Part shown: piece by piece, positions 21,028 to 29,727 of the stretch
Layout: each line of letters opens with the position of its first letter
Position numbering within the stretch: the first letter of the stretch is position 1
IMG/VR virus record: IMGVR_UViG_3300022851_000059
Span: 1 to 33,819 of that record
Source: a virus
Length of the DNA stretch: 33,819 nucleotides
Reading direction: 5' to 3' (one strand)
The notes under the pieces: model-generated
The model's input: only the letters and a program-made list of their open reading frames with translations
Told to the model about the DNA's origin: nothing
Databases searched by the model: none
Position numbers and translations under genes: made by a program

Positions 21028-22932
21028 ATGGCTAATATGAGTGATTTCAAAGCAGCCAGTGAAAAGGCTGGATACAAAGACTATAACCAATTTGCTCAAA
21101 CATTAGGCTACCAATCTTCTCCGGTTGCAGGGAGTAATGTACAGCCTATAGGGGCATATATGGGTGCGCTCCAGGACAACTTCTCTAAGTTGCCTCAACA
21201 GCAAAACCAGCAACAAGGAATGAGTTCGAGTCAGTTCAGCAACCAACTGCCTCAAAGTCAGTATAACTTTGGGCAACAGCCAGAGCAGTACAATAGGAGC
21301 TACGATTCTACTGCGGATATACAAGCATACGCACAGGCTCAATCGGATGCCCTTGAAGCTAAGCTAAGAGGCCAGGCCGACAGACAGCTTGCCGCGATTA
21401 ATGAGTCAATCGCTAAAGTGCAACCAAGATTTGATGAAGCCCGGCAAATGACTTCCTCAGACGCTGCGATTGCCGAACGCAACTTCCAGAGATTTTTAGC
21501 TGACCGTGGCATCTCTAACACCGGCGCTACAGGTTCACAGATACAAGCTAACTTGATGAATCAACAGGGATTGCAAGGGGCTATGGGTTCGCTCAATTCT
21601 CAACAAGAGGAAATGACAAAGGATTATGACTTCCAAAAGTTCGACGCTGAGAAAGCGTTTAACAATTCCCTTGCGTCCGGCTTGACGGATATCAACCTGT
21701 CAGCAATGCAAGAGCAGATTCGTTCAAAGGAGCAACAAGACGAGAACAAGTATCAATCCTATCGGGACCAAATGCTTGATTTCTACAAAAACGCAGAACT
21801 ACAGTTCAACGCTGATACGACAACGGCTGGGCTTGCAGAGGCGAATGCCAGGATGGATTCGATTCTCTACGATAGAGGCTTTGACAATGAGCAATTCAAC
21901 TATGGCAAAGGGCAGGACGAAATAGGGAATCAACGAGAAGACCGCAGGCTAGATATTAACGTAGACCAATTCATGCAGGATATGGCACTGCGTCAAACGG
22001 AAGCAGACCGAGTTGAGCGTCAACGACAGTTTGAGAACGAGTTCCAGTCAAACCGTGAGATGGGCTATGTCTTCCCGGTCGATAAGATGATGCAAGAGTA
22101 TGATGTCAACAAGGTTACACCTTACTCCGGTGACTATCAGGCCGAAATCAACAGGCGTGAACAACTTGTCAAGAGCGGGCAAATGACCTACCAAGAATCG
22201 ATGATACCGGAGTTAGAAGCAGCAAGGTTAGACAAACTCCGTAGCTCACCAAGTTTACTCCGGCAATACGGGGATGAGTACCGGACCACTGACAGCCGGA
22301 CCGCAGAGAAACAACAGCTTGGACTGGATATCAGTAACGAGATTAACAAGATTAACCTTGAAGCTCTCCCGGAGAAGCAACGCTTGGAGTTTGAGCAAAT
22401 CCGGCAGTTACTTGAGTCAGGCCAGTTAGAAATCGTGGAGCAGGAAATCCGGAATAGCTTCTTGCCGGAGGAATTGAAGACAGATATTTTGGCAGTTAAA
22501 ACGCAAATGGAAGTCTCGCGTGGACAGCTTGCCGTTTCTCAAGGTCAGCTAGGCGTTGCGCAGGGTAACTTGTCGTTAAGCCAGCAGAAAGAAGGACGTA
22601 TGGCTTCTAATGCGGCTCAAGGGCTAGCACTGGACCAGCAAAAAATGCAGTTGGCAGCGAAAGAGCTTCAAGCGAGAGTTAAGCAGAGTGAGTACGGGGA
22701 TGTTACATCCTCAATCTTAGTTGGTAATATTGCAGACCACTTTGGTTACATGGACGGAGACGGAAGGATAAGGATGGAGCCGGAGTCATACGTGCAAGCT
22801 AATGACTACATCGACAACCTTCAGGCGTCCGACTACGTATCACCATCTGTTGTTAATGGCGTCAAAGCTCAAATGGCGCAATTTAAAGTTAGTGGAGGCT
22901 CTAACAATTCAGCGATTGGAGGTGGCCACTAA
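21028..22932 (+). CDS. Internal virion (ejection) protein candidate, Gln-rich coiled coil
   Basis: 634 residues, very rich in Gln, Asn and charged residues, no Cys, largely predicted coiled coil. A segment near residues 150-190 (NFQRFLADRGISNTGATGSQ) is of a type seen in internal or ejection proteins of Gram-positive podoviruses. Another region has short repeats (GQLAVSQ, GQLGVAQ, GNLSLSQ). It would be packaged in the capsid and leave with the DNA to help it cross the envelope. ATG 21028 has a perfect AAGGAGGTG 6 bases upstream. The stop overlaps the next start (TAATG), so the two large proteins are probably made in fixed ratio. Confidence 0.6.
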   Translation: MANMSDFKAASEKAGYKDYNQFAQTLGYQSSPVAGSNVQPIGAYMGALQDNFSKLPQQQNQQQGMSSSQFSNQLPQSQYNFGQQPEQYNRSYDSTADIQAYAQAQSDALEAKLRGQADRQLAAINESIAKVQPRFDEARQMTSSDAAIAERNFQRFLADRGISNTGATGSQIQANLMNQQGLQGAMGSLNSQQEEMTKDYDFQKFDAEKAFNNSLASGLTDINLSAMQEQIRSKEQQDENKYQSYRDQMLDFYKNAELQFNADTTTAGLAEANARMDSILYDRGFDNEQFNYGKGQDEIGNQREDRRLDINVDQFMQDMALRQTEADRVERQRQFENEFQSNREMGYVFPVDKMMQEYDVNKVTPYSGDYQAEINRREQLVKSGQMTYQESMIPELEAARLDKLRSSPSLLRQYGDEYRTTDSRTAEKQQLGLDISNEINKINLEALPEKQRLEFEQIRQLLESGQLEIVEQEIRNSFLPEELKTDILAVKTQMEVSRGQLAVSQGQLGVAQGNLSLSQQKEGRMASNAAQGLALDQQKMQLAAKELQARVKQSEYGDVTSSILVGNIADHFGYMDGDGRIRMEPESYVQANDYIDNLQASDYVSPSVVNGVKAQMAQFKVSGGSNNSAIGGGH

Positions 22933-25900
22933 TGGCTATTAGATTCTACAGCAATAGTTTGTCTGACCTAACACCAAGCCTTGGTCAAGGCGAAGACCCG
23001 GAAGAGCGGCGCAGACAGCAAGAAGAAGCTGCTGCGGCTCGCGCTCAGGCTAACGCCAATAAAGCGTATGAGATGTATCAAGAAAGGCGCTCCGGGGATA
23101 ATCCCGGAGGCTTGATTCAGATGCTTCAAACCATGGGTTCCCAAGAAGGTGAGCGACGGAGAATGGCTGCTGAGAATGCCCGTTCTCTTGAGCGTAGCAA
23201 CGCCTTTGCAGCGCGACAAGAAGCTGAAACCTTCCAGCGTAATAAAGAGCTTGAAACTAAGAAAGCGCAATTCGGGGAAATAAAGATGCCGACATTCAGT
23301 CAGCGCTACATTGACCCTATTACACGGCCTATGAGAGCGTTTAACGAAGGGTTTAACTCAATGGATCCGCTTACCGGGCTTGGTAATGCTGCAGCGGAAA
23401 AATTGATGGAGCTTATCCGTGGGAAAGAAGTGATGGATGAGAAGCGCTCTCAAAGAGCTTCGATCAGAGAAGCTTTGTCAGACTCTAATCCGAAATCAAG
23501 TTTCGCAGGTAAAGCTGCAGGTTTATTTGGTTCTATGGCTGTCACTCCTGGAGTCGGTCAAACTGGGGCGTTTGCTAAAGCTGGGATGGCTGGCAAAGCT
23601 GGTTTAATGGGCGCTGAGGGCGCTGCCTACGGTGGCGGTATGCAGATGATAGATAACGCCAACAACAACAGACCACTCACTGAAGGCGTGGGCGCGTCTA
23701 CAGCGCTCGGGGCTGGCATGGGCGCTGGGTTAGGGGTGTTGACAACTAAGTTTGGCAACTGGCTATCCTCGCGCAACCTACAGCCAACCGAGGATGCAGT
23801 AGAGAAGTTTATCCAAGAGATGCCCGAGGCACAGCACATCCTTGCTAGTATGCCTGAGTACTCCGGACCCGGTGCCATGCCAAGTCTTGACATCCCACAA
23901 CCTCAAGCGATGGGTGCAACAACAGCCCTTGCAAAGCTCAAAGGAGAATTGCTTGATGGCGTCACTTCGGGTAACAAGAATTATACCTTAACTCCTGAGC
24001 CAACAGAGAACGCCTTTGTGCGCTCGTTGGGCAGATACAACAGGCCGGACCAAAAATCACAGTCATTCATGGATTCCCTGCGAGGAGTTGATACTCCGGC
24101 TGGGGGAGTCAATGCGCCACGAACTGACATTCAAATGCCTGGTGGTCATGGAACCTCAGCCTTACGTGATGATGCGTTCACAAAGTCTCTGAGTAGATTT
24201 GGTCAACCGGAACCAATGGCACCTGTGCGGTCAGTTGCCCAACCGCAAATTCAAGCACCTAAACTACAGGGCGATGGCTTTATTTCTCCGATGGGTGGAG
24301 CACGCTTTAACACAGGCAACATTGAGTCTATTCCTCCGGCGAGATACTTAGAAGCCGTAAAGGAGTTTGCAGGGCCTGATGTGCCGTATGGAGCCAGTGA
24401 ACAAGACTTCCTGATTAAGCTATGGGGGAAACTCTCAAAGCAAGAGCAGGAGTTTGTCATTAAACAAAAGTATGGAGACCTTGAAAATTTTAATCCTGGG
24501 GCGCGTGCAACTGTTGATCCGGCAGTGAACGTGAGTGGTGAACCTCCGACGACCACGACCCCACGGATTATTCCTTCAGCGGAGAATGCGCAATCCTTTC
24601 CTCCAACGCCTTACAGCACTGATGCGGAGGTTGGCATTGCTAATAAAGTGCAGGAGTCTTACGGCGAGGCTATGGAGTCGTCTATCCGGCAAAAGATTAA
24701 TCCAGCCGGCGCAAATACCACCTCAACCATAAGGCGTTCTGACTTATCCGCGAGCTTGAGTGAAGCTCCGACAGCAAAGCCAAAGGTGGATAAGCAATTC
24801 CCCGGTGCTGTGCTTGACGATACGATTACTCAAAAGGCTACGGGTGATGAAGCAGCACAATGGTACAACCAGTTTTACGATGAGGGTTTGTCCTTTGGGC
24901 AGATAAATAAAGTGAAGACGTTTAACACGAAAATATTACCACTCAACCTGCAACTTTTTGCAGATAAGTTCGCAGGAAAGCCGCTCAAGTTTATTGAGAA
25001 CTCCGTTATGGGCAGTGACCTGACTGCGAAAGAAGTGCTTGAGAACTTTGCACAGCACATGCCACGGCGTATGCCGATGCCAATGAAGGTTGCGTGGGAT
25101 AAAGCATGGGAAGCTGTCGAAGCTGACTTGAGTGGATCCATATCAAAATTCACTTCATCCGGCGATACCCTGAATAAGGACATGGCAGCGCTCGGACAAG
25201 CAATCATCGTAAAGCAGATGAAAGCGGGTGACTTTGCTGCAGCTAATGACACCATCATAATGCTTGCCGAAAAAGGTGCGGCAACCGGGGGAGGCGTTCA
25301 GATGCTATCAGCATTCAAAACGCTTTCCCCTGAAGGTTGGTTGCGCATGGGGAACAAGCAGATTGAAGCTGCTAAAAAGATACTCCTCGAAGCAGGCCAT
25401 AAGCCGAACGAGTGGGTGAACGCTGGCGTCAAGAACGCTGGTGATAAGTTATTGCCGGAGGATGCAACTGCGATAGTGAAGTTGTACGACGAGTTCCATA
25501 GCTTAACAAGAGCGCAGCAATTCGACCGACCGGGGCAAGTTGTTTTGGCTAAGTATAAAAAAATACTGGACAACTATGTATTGCCAGGTGTCGGGGATAA
25601 ACTGCGAAGCTACCAGCGCGTTAACCTGCTTCTTAATCCGACTTCGCTAGAGAAAAATGTTTATGGCAACGTTGGTTACAACGCGCTTTGGGTTGCTCCA
25701 TCACAGGCGATCTCCGTTGTAGCGGATAACATCTTAGTCAGAGCAAGCAAATTAAAAGGCACTTGGGTTGATAAACTTCTTAGAGGTTCGCTGTCGAAGC
25801 TAAGCTCTGAGAAGACGCAGTACTTACCACAACTTGCAGATAACAATCCGTACAAAGCGCTCAAAGAAGGTGTTGGAGCTACTTATAACTTCGCGACTAA

Positions 25901-27608
25901 AAGAAAGAACTTTAGGGCCAACCCTAACGCAAAAACATCCATGGGCCGGGCTGTGAATGAAGTTCTCGAAGACTCAGCGCTTGGGATTGATACGTCACCT
26001 GCTGGCACGGCTGTTGAGTTTGACACGAACGTACAAAACGCATGGAGAGATTGGGTGAATGCTGACCTCCCAACCTTCCCGGGCAGCTTGAAAGAAGCGA
26101 AAGAGATGGCAACGTTTGCCGTTAAATATCCGGTGGCGAAATCAAAAAGGGTAATCGGCTCACTGTATTCCGGCACCGATAAGGTAGTCAAAACCGCGCT
26201 CAAGATTGGTGACCGGCCTTTCTATCAAATGCACTACGACACAGTGATTCATGGCTACCAAAAGACCGCCTACAAAGCTATGTCGGAGGAAGCTAAAAAA
26301 GGTGTCAGCATGTACGATATCGAGATTCCGGATGCCGTCTATAAACAAGCTCGTCAAATCGGGCTGCAGAGAACATTCCAGGATTTGAATAAGTTCAGTG
26401 AGCTTATGCTGGACCTGAGAAGGGCTGTGAACAAAGGCGGATACATCACAAGCGCTGGTCAAAAGTTCGGTGCTGGTAACATCGGTGCGCCTTTCGTACT
26501 AACTCCATCAAACCTTGCAGCAAGGGCAGGGGATCATACTGTTGGCGGCGTGGCGAAGGTTGCTAAGCAAGCGTTAAACCTTGCGTCTAAAGGTGGCGAG
26601 TTTGACCAGTACAAGTTCACTCGCTACATAGGTGACACTGTAACGGGCATGGGTTCGCTCTATGTCGGTGTCTGGATGTACCGCAACGGCTATATCACAG
26701 GTGGCATACCTAATGACAAAGACGCACGCGTGCACGCTGACCAGCAGATGAACACAGGGTTTTACACCATGAAGGTACCCGGCACGGATACATGGGTTCC
26801 TTACGATTGGATGCAGCCGGAGGCACTAGCTATTGCCATGGGTGCAGACTATGAACAGAACAGGCAAAACGGAACTCCGGAGGACAGCGCGGTTTTAAAT
26901 GCGGTCGGCACCGGGGCTAACACTCTGTTCAATCAAGCTATGTTGCAAACAATCCAACGGCTCTTTGGTGGTTACTCTTCGACTGGTAATAGCAACGTCG
27001 TTGAGAACGCAACAAAAATAGGCGCTCAAGCGTTCAGCCAGTTTGTTCCGCTAGGTGGGATGCAGAGCACGCTTGGTAAAACATTCGACACTAACAAGCG
27101 CGAGAACGACGACCCTAACAGCATCATGAAGCACGGCGTAAACCCCATGAAGCAAAGGATGTTGCCTTTAACTCAAGGAACTAATTCATTCTCAAGGTTG
27201 GGCTTACCTGAGAAGGTGGACACGTGGGGAGAGAAAGTACCCGAGCAAAGCTTAATCGAGACCTGGCTATCTCCGGCAAGAATCCGTAACTCTAAGCCGG
27301 AGTATATAGATACTGAGTTGCAGCGCATGTACAAAGAGTCCGGAGAAACAAAGCAGTTCCCACGCTATCAAGACTTTGAACTCAAGAGAACAAAAAACAA
27401 AGTTGTCCAAAGTTATAGCATGTCAGCGGAAGAAAGGGTACAATATCAAAAGGCCTATGGTCAACTAGCTAAAGGAGCTGTCGAAGAGTTCATGAGTTCC
27501 GGTGACTATAACCAGATGGATGATGTGGAACGTGCGAACGAGATAAGCAGTATATACACCGACATTGAATCGCTGTTAAAGGACAGTTACTTACAAGGGA
27601 GAGAGTGA
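22932..27608 (+). CDS. Giant internal virion protein (1558 aa)
   Basis: 1558 residues, the largest gene here. The N-terminus is charged and coiled-coil (DPEERRRQQEEAAAARAQANANKAYE). A glycine- and alanine-rich, membrane-active-looking stretch follows near residues 195-285 (KAAGLFGSMAVTPGVG, AYGGGMQMIDN, ALGAGMGAGLGVL). LPLNLQLFAD appears at residues 669-678, and a segment near residue 900 (YQRVNLLLNPTSLEKNVYGN) matches a pattern recurrent in large phage internal proteins. Length, position after the coiled-coil protein and lack of enzyme motifs suggest a T7 gp16-like role in DNA ejection. I saw no clear transglycosylase motif. ATG 22932 has GGAGGTGG upstream and overlaps the previous stop. Confidence 0.6.
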   Translation: MAIRFYSNSLSDLTPSLGQGEDPEERRRQQEEAAAARAQANANKAYEMYQERRSGDNPGGLIQMLQTMGSQEGERRRMAAENARSLERSNAFAARQEAETFQRNKELETKKAQFGEIKMPTFSQRYIDPITRPMRAFNEGFNSMDPLTGLGNAAAEKLMELIRGKEVMDEKRSQRASIREALSDSNPKSSFAGKAAGLFGSMAVTPGVGQTGAFAKAGMAGKAGLMGAEGAAYGGGMQMIDNANNNRPLTEGVGASTALGAGMGAGLGVLTTKFGNWLSSRNLQPTEDAVEKFIQEMPEAQHILASMPEYSGPGAMPSLDIPQPQAMGATTALAKLKGELLDGVTSGNKNYTLTPEPTENAFVRSLGRYNRPDQKSQSFMDSLRGVDTPAGGVNAPRTDIQMPGGHGTSALRDDAFTKSLSRFGQPEPMAPVRSVAQPQIQAPKLQGDGFISPMGGARFNTGNIESIPPARYLEAVKEFAGPDVPYGASEQDFLIKLWGKLSKQEQEFVIKQKYGDLENFNPGARATVDPAVNVSGEPPTTTTPRIIPSAENAQSFPPTPYSTDAEVGIANKVQESYGEAMESSIRQKINPAGANTTSTIRRSDLSASLSEAPTAKPKVDKQFPGAVLDDTITQKATGDEAAQWYNQFYDEGLSFGQINKVKTFNTKILPLNLQLFADKFAGKPLKFIENSVMGSDLTAKEVLENFAQHMPRRMPMPMKVAWDKAWEAVEADLSGSISKFTSSGDTLNKDMAALGQAIIVKQMKAGDFAAANDTIIMLAEKGAATGGGVQMLSAFKTLSPEGWLRMGNKQIEAAKKILLEAGHKPNEWVNAGVKNAGDKLLPEDATAIVKLYDEFHSLTRAQQFDRPGQVVLAKYKKILDNYVLPGVGDKLRSYQRVNLLLNPTSLEKNVYGNVGYNALWVAPSQAISVVADNILVRASKLKGTWVDKLLRGSLSKLSSEKTQYLPQLADNNPYKALKEGVGATYNFATKRKNFRANPNAKTSMGRAVNEVLEDSALGIDTSPAGTAVEFDTNVQNAWRDWVNADLPTFPGSLKEAKEMATFAVKYPVAKSKRVIGSLYSGTDKVVKTALKIGDRPFYQMHYDTVIHGYQKTAYKAMSEEAKKGVSMYDIEIPDAVYKQARQIGLQRTFQDLNKFSELMLDLRRAVNKGGYITSAGQKFGAGNIGAPFVLTPSNLAARAGDHTVGGVAKVAKQALNLASKGGEFDQYKFTRYIGDTVTGMGSLYVGVWMYRNGYITGGIPNDKDARVHADQQMNTGFYTMKVPGTDTWVPYDWMQPEALAIAMGADYEQNRQNGTPEDSAVLNAVGTGANTLFNQAMLQTIQRLFGGYSSTGNSNVVENATKIGAQAFSQFVPLGGMQSTLGKTFDTNKRENDDPNSIMKHGVNPMKQRMLPLTQGTNSFSRLGLPEKVDTWGEKVPEQSLIETWLSPARIRNSKPEYIDTELQRMYKESGETKQFPRYQDFELKRTKNKVVQSYSMSAEERVQYQKAYGQLAKGAVEEFMSSGDYNQMDDVERANEISSIYTDIESLLKDSYLQGRE

Positions 27609-27609
27609 G

Positions 27610-27945
27610 ATGGACAACGCAGTTGACTTGACTCAAAAGATTATTGCGACGCACGATATTGAAGTTTTGATAACTATGTTCTATTGGTTTTTGGGCATCT
27701 TGATTACAGCGATTGCCGCACTATTTACGCTGATATCAAAGCTGATAGTCTACATGCAAGCTTCAGCTAAAGAGCGTGAGGACTTCTTGCATCAAAGTAT
27801 AGTCAAAACCCTTGACCAGAACAAGATGAACATGGAGCTAATGGTGCAGCAGGTTGAGAATATTGCTAGGTCAACCGTAGAAATGGCAAAGAGCATTGAG
27901 TTTTGCTCAAGCAGACCGAGAGTTCTTCGAGACAAGCAACGTTAG
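27610..27945 (+). CDS. Holin-like or membrane-anchored small protein
   Basis: 111 residues. One hydrophobic segment (residues about 21-48, ITMFYWFLGILITAIAALFTLISKLIVYM) is followed by a long polar, probably coiled-coil tail (KEREDFLHQSIVKTLDQNKMNMELMVQQVENIARS). This resembles haemolysin XhlA-like or single-pass holin accessory proteins. It ends the late operon, the usual place for a lysis gene. ATG 27610 directly follows the giant gene's stop, with AAGGGAGAG as ribosome site. The endolysin is on the opposite strand just beyond the shared terminator. The lysis role is inferred. Confidence 0.6.
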   Translation: MDNAVDLTQKIIATHDIEVLITMFYWFLGILITAIAALFTLISKLIVYMQASAKEREDFLHQSIVKTLDQNKMNMELMVQQVENIARSTVEMAKSIEFCSSRPRVLRDKQR

Positions 27946-27977
27946 CCGTGTTATAATTAATTGGCTCAAGCGCAAGC

Positions 27978-28015
27978 AAAAAGCCTCTAGGAGCTGTCAC
28001 CTCCGGAGGCTTTTT
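27978..28015. terminator. Bidirectional terminator between the convergent operons
   Basis: AAAAAGCCTC (27978-27987) pairs with GAGGCTTTTT (28006-28015). Inside this an additional GGAG/CTCC pairing extends the stem. There is a T7 run on the + strand and an A5 run that serves as a T-run on the other strand. It lies between the last + strand gene (ends 27945) and the first - strand gene (ends 28022). Confidence 0.92.
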
Positions 28016-28021
28016 TTGCGT

Positions 28022-28846
28022 TTACTTCGCTGCTTTTAACTCATTTATTTGCTTGTGTAGCTCGTCAATTTGATCTTGCATCTTATCGTATAACCTGTTG
28101 TTTGTTACGGCATCAAACCAAAGCGGTGATGGCTCATTGAATCGCTTAGCCCAATCCACGGAGGTTATTAACTCGCGCTCGTGCATCCCCATAACTGCGT
28201 CGTGCTTCCACATTTCCTGATCGGCAACAGTCTTAGGTCTAAGGCTGTTTTGGTAGTCAACAACATCCTTCTTAAATTTAGCCCATGCTTGAGGGTTGTC
28301 AATCCAGTACCTATGACATCCTCTTGGCGATAACTTGCCGGTCGCAGGATCTTTGTCCAGGACAACTTCCCCATGTAGGTAGAAGTCGGTCAACGGATTC
28401 AAGCCCCATGCTGTCGCTTTTTCGGCTCCCCAGGACACGGCCAGTTTGTAAGTAAGGTCGTCGGGTTTTCCGGTCCAGTCCGGATGACACAGTTCTACGC
28501 CCATGAGTGACTGGTTCGGATTCCGGCACCCCTCCATTAAGCGCTTCCCGACCTCCGTATAGTTGTTTGCGCCCACGTGAAAGGCTTCCTCGCTGTCCGC
28601 CATGTTGCAGATGATGCGCTTGAAACCAATGATAGATACGGCACTTGCATAAATTAACGTGCCGACCCCAGATTGGTCTTTCAATCCTTCGAAGTAGTTC
28701 CGGTTCATACGTTCGTCGGTATTTGCGTTCGCGACCCAGTGCCACACAATGCCTCGTGTGAATTTTCTATTCCTCCCCGGACGGCTGAATGCGTTTGGCG
28801 TTAAATAGTTTAGATAAGAGTATGGTGTATGAAAGTACATATGCAT
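28022..28846 (-). CDS. N-acetylmuramoyl-L-alanine amidase (endolysin)
   Basis: 274 residues. The amidase_2-type catalytic domain occupies about residues 28-190: H36 in GIVWHWVANA, H158 in FYLHGEVV and C177/H178 in RGCHRYWID are the probable zinc ligands. The product would cut the peptide stem from the glycan in peptidoglycan. The C-terminal 80 residues end in a coiled coil (YDKMQDQIDELHKQINELKAAK), a possible wall-binding or oligomerisation part. ATG 28846 follows AAAGGAG by 5 bases; ATG 28840 is also possible. It is the last gene of the replication operon, tightly coupled to a 29-residue membrane peptide. An endolysin in the early-type operon is unusual. Confidence 0.9.
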   Translation of the reverse strand: MHMYFHTPYSYLNYLTPNAFSRPGRNRKFTRGIVWHWVANANTDERMNRNYFEGLKDQSGVGTLIYASAVSIIGFKRIICNMADSEEAFHVGANNYTEVGKRLMEGCRNPNQSLMGVELCHPDWTGKPDDLTYKLAVSWGAEKATAWGLNPLTDFYLHGEVVLDKDPATGKLSPRGCHRYWIDNPQAWAKFKKDVVDYQNSLRPKTVADQEMWKHDAVMGMHERELITSVDWAKRFNEPSPLWFDAVTNNRLYDKMQDQIDELHKQINELKAAK

Positions 28847-28858
28847 TCAGCTCCTTTG

Positions 28859-28948
28859 TTATTGGCTACATGACCGTTTAAACAAGTATTGCCCTACTCC
28901 TAGCCCGAGCACGCAACTAAATGTTACTATCGCAAGATGTAGTGCCAT
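28859..28948 (-). CDS. 29-residue hydrophobic peptide, possible holin-like partner of the amidase
   Basis: ATG 28948 has GAGGAGG 9 bases upstream. The peptide has one hydrophobic stretch (LAIVTFSCVLGLGVGQYLF) ending in a basic tail (KRSCSQ), long enough for a single membrane span. It overlaps the end of the nuclease gene in another frame and stops 12 bases before the amidase start, at the amidase ribosome site. Position and topology suggest a tiny lysis-timing or membrane-targeting peptide, but so short a gene needs expression evidence. Confidence 0.5.
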   Translation of the reverse strand: MALHLAIVTFSCVLGLGVGQYLFKRSCSQ

Positions 28949-29453
28949 TTTTCAATTCCTCCTCGCAATCTTCGCAGATGAACCTGCGTTCCGGCATAAC
29001 AGACTTGCATCGTGGGCACTGCAATGCCTTAGCTAGTGCGTCCAATAAGTCTTTAGCTCTAATCCGGACAATTACGGTGTCCGTAACGATTACGCTGTCC
29101 GTAACGATGTCCCACACTCTCGCGTTTTGGTACAAGTACGCGAACCACTCTTGTCTATCACTCCGGACAAAGACAACAGGCGTTGCTTTGCCTTTAGCGT
29201 CTATCTTTGCTTGCTCAAGCCATGAGTGGATCATTGTGTGCTTGTTGTGTACATCGTCGGCATATCTCTTGCTCTCGATATATAGTCCTGGTATGTTCGA
29301 GCGTACATCGGCTGAGTCGGACCCCTTACCGCAAAACTGCTGCGTTCGTTCCGCTGTGAAACCGTAGGAGTCAATAAGCTTCTTCAACTCCCTTTCTCCG
29401 GCTCCACCCTTAGCCTTTCTCCACTTACCTAGTTGTTGCGGTGTTCTTTCCAT
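28917..29453 (-). CDS. PDDEXK-type nuclease with C-terminal zinc ribbon
   Basis: 178 residues. The pattern AKGGAGERELKKLIDSYGF, then D49 (SADV), then E60-x-K62 (YIESKRY) and W78/Q81 (HSWLEQA) is that of RecB-like or Holliday-junction-resolvase-like PDDEXK nucleases found in phage replication clusters. A four-Cys zinc ribbon follows: C146-x2-C149 ... C160-x2-C163. An 18-bp imperfect tandem repeat at about 29078-29108 encodes TDSVIV/TDTVIV. ATG 29453 has GAGGAGG 8 bases upstream and is preferred to an earlier in-frame start. It may resolve or trim branched replication DNA. The start overlaps the preceding gene's end. Confidence 0.65.
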   Translation of the reverse strand: MERTPQQLGKWRKAKGGAGERELKKLIDSYGFTAERTQQFCGKGSDSADVRSNIPGLYIESKRYADDVHNKHTMIHSWLEQAKIDAKGKATPVVFVRSDRQEWFAYLYQNARVWDIVTDSVIVTDTVIVRIRAKDLLDALAKALQCPRCKSVMPERRFICEDCEEELKNGTTSCDSNI

Positions 29454-29727
29454 GCTCGACCTCCTCAAGTCGTTGCATCATGGCGTCTGTTTCAGTGTTG
29501 TAAATCCCCTCGTGCATTTCTAAAAGACACTCCTTACACAGTGCAGCGTGTCGGTGTGTAAATAAATAATCTTCACTTCCGCAGAACACACAAGATGTCT
29601 TTCCGGCCTCTTTGATAAGCACGTTCCCCGGCACTCCATGAACCTCCACTTCATACCCTTCGATACAGTGCCTTAAATCTTTCTTTATGTACACTAGACC
29701 CGTGTTATATATCTTTTGTATCTTCAT
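29425..29727 (-). CDS. AbrB-like protein with C-terminal zinc ribbon
   Basis: 100 residues from ATG 29727, which has GGAGG 9 bases upstream; a longer frame starts inside the previous gene without a ribosome site. The N-terminal 40 residues (IQKIYNTGLVYIKKDLRH, then VEVHGVPGNVLIKEAG) follow the strand pattern of AbrB/SpoVT DNA-binding domains, with the usual gly-Arg-Ile-Val-Pro motif eroded. Next comes a zinc ribbon (C46-x2-C49, C64-x2-C67) of the CVFCGSED...CKEC type that follows such domains in Bacillota. It may regulate the early operon or host genes. Erosion of the key AbrB motif makes DNA binding uncertain. It overlaps both neighbouring genes. Confidence 0.6.
   Translation of the reverse strand: MKIQKIYNTGLVYIKKDLRHCIEGYEVEVHGVPGNVLIKEAGKTSCVFCGSEDYLFTHRHAALCKECLLEMHEGIYNTETDAMMQRLEEVEHGKNTATTR

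Noticed and set aside
29078-29108. Direct repeat of TGTCCGTAACGAT as a regulatory iteron.
   Set aside because: The 18-bp period keeps the reading frame and encodes TDSVIV/TDTVIV within the nuclease gene; a coding duplication is the simpler reading.
28921-29367. A 148-codon open frame on the + strand.
   Set aside because: It lies antisense to the nuclease gene, has no ribosome site and gives an implausible Ser-rich protein; the - strand frame has PDDEXK and zinc-ribbon motifs.
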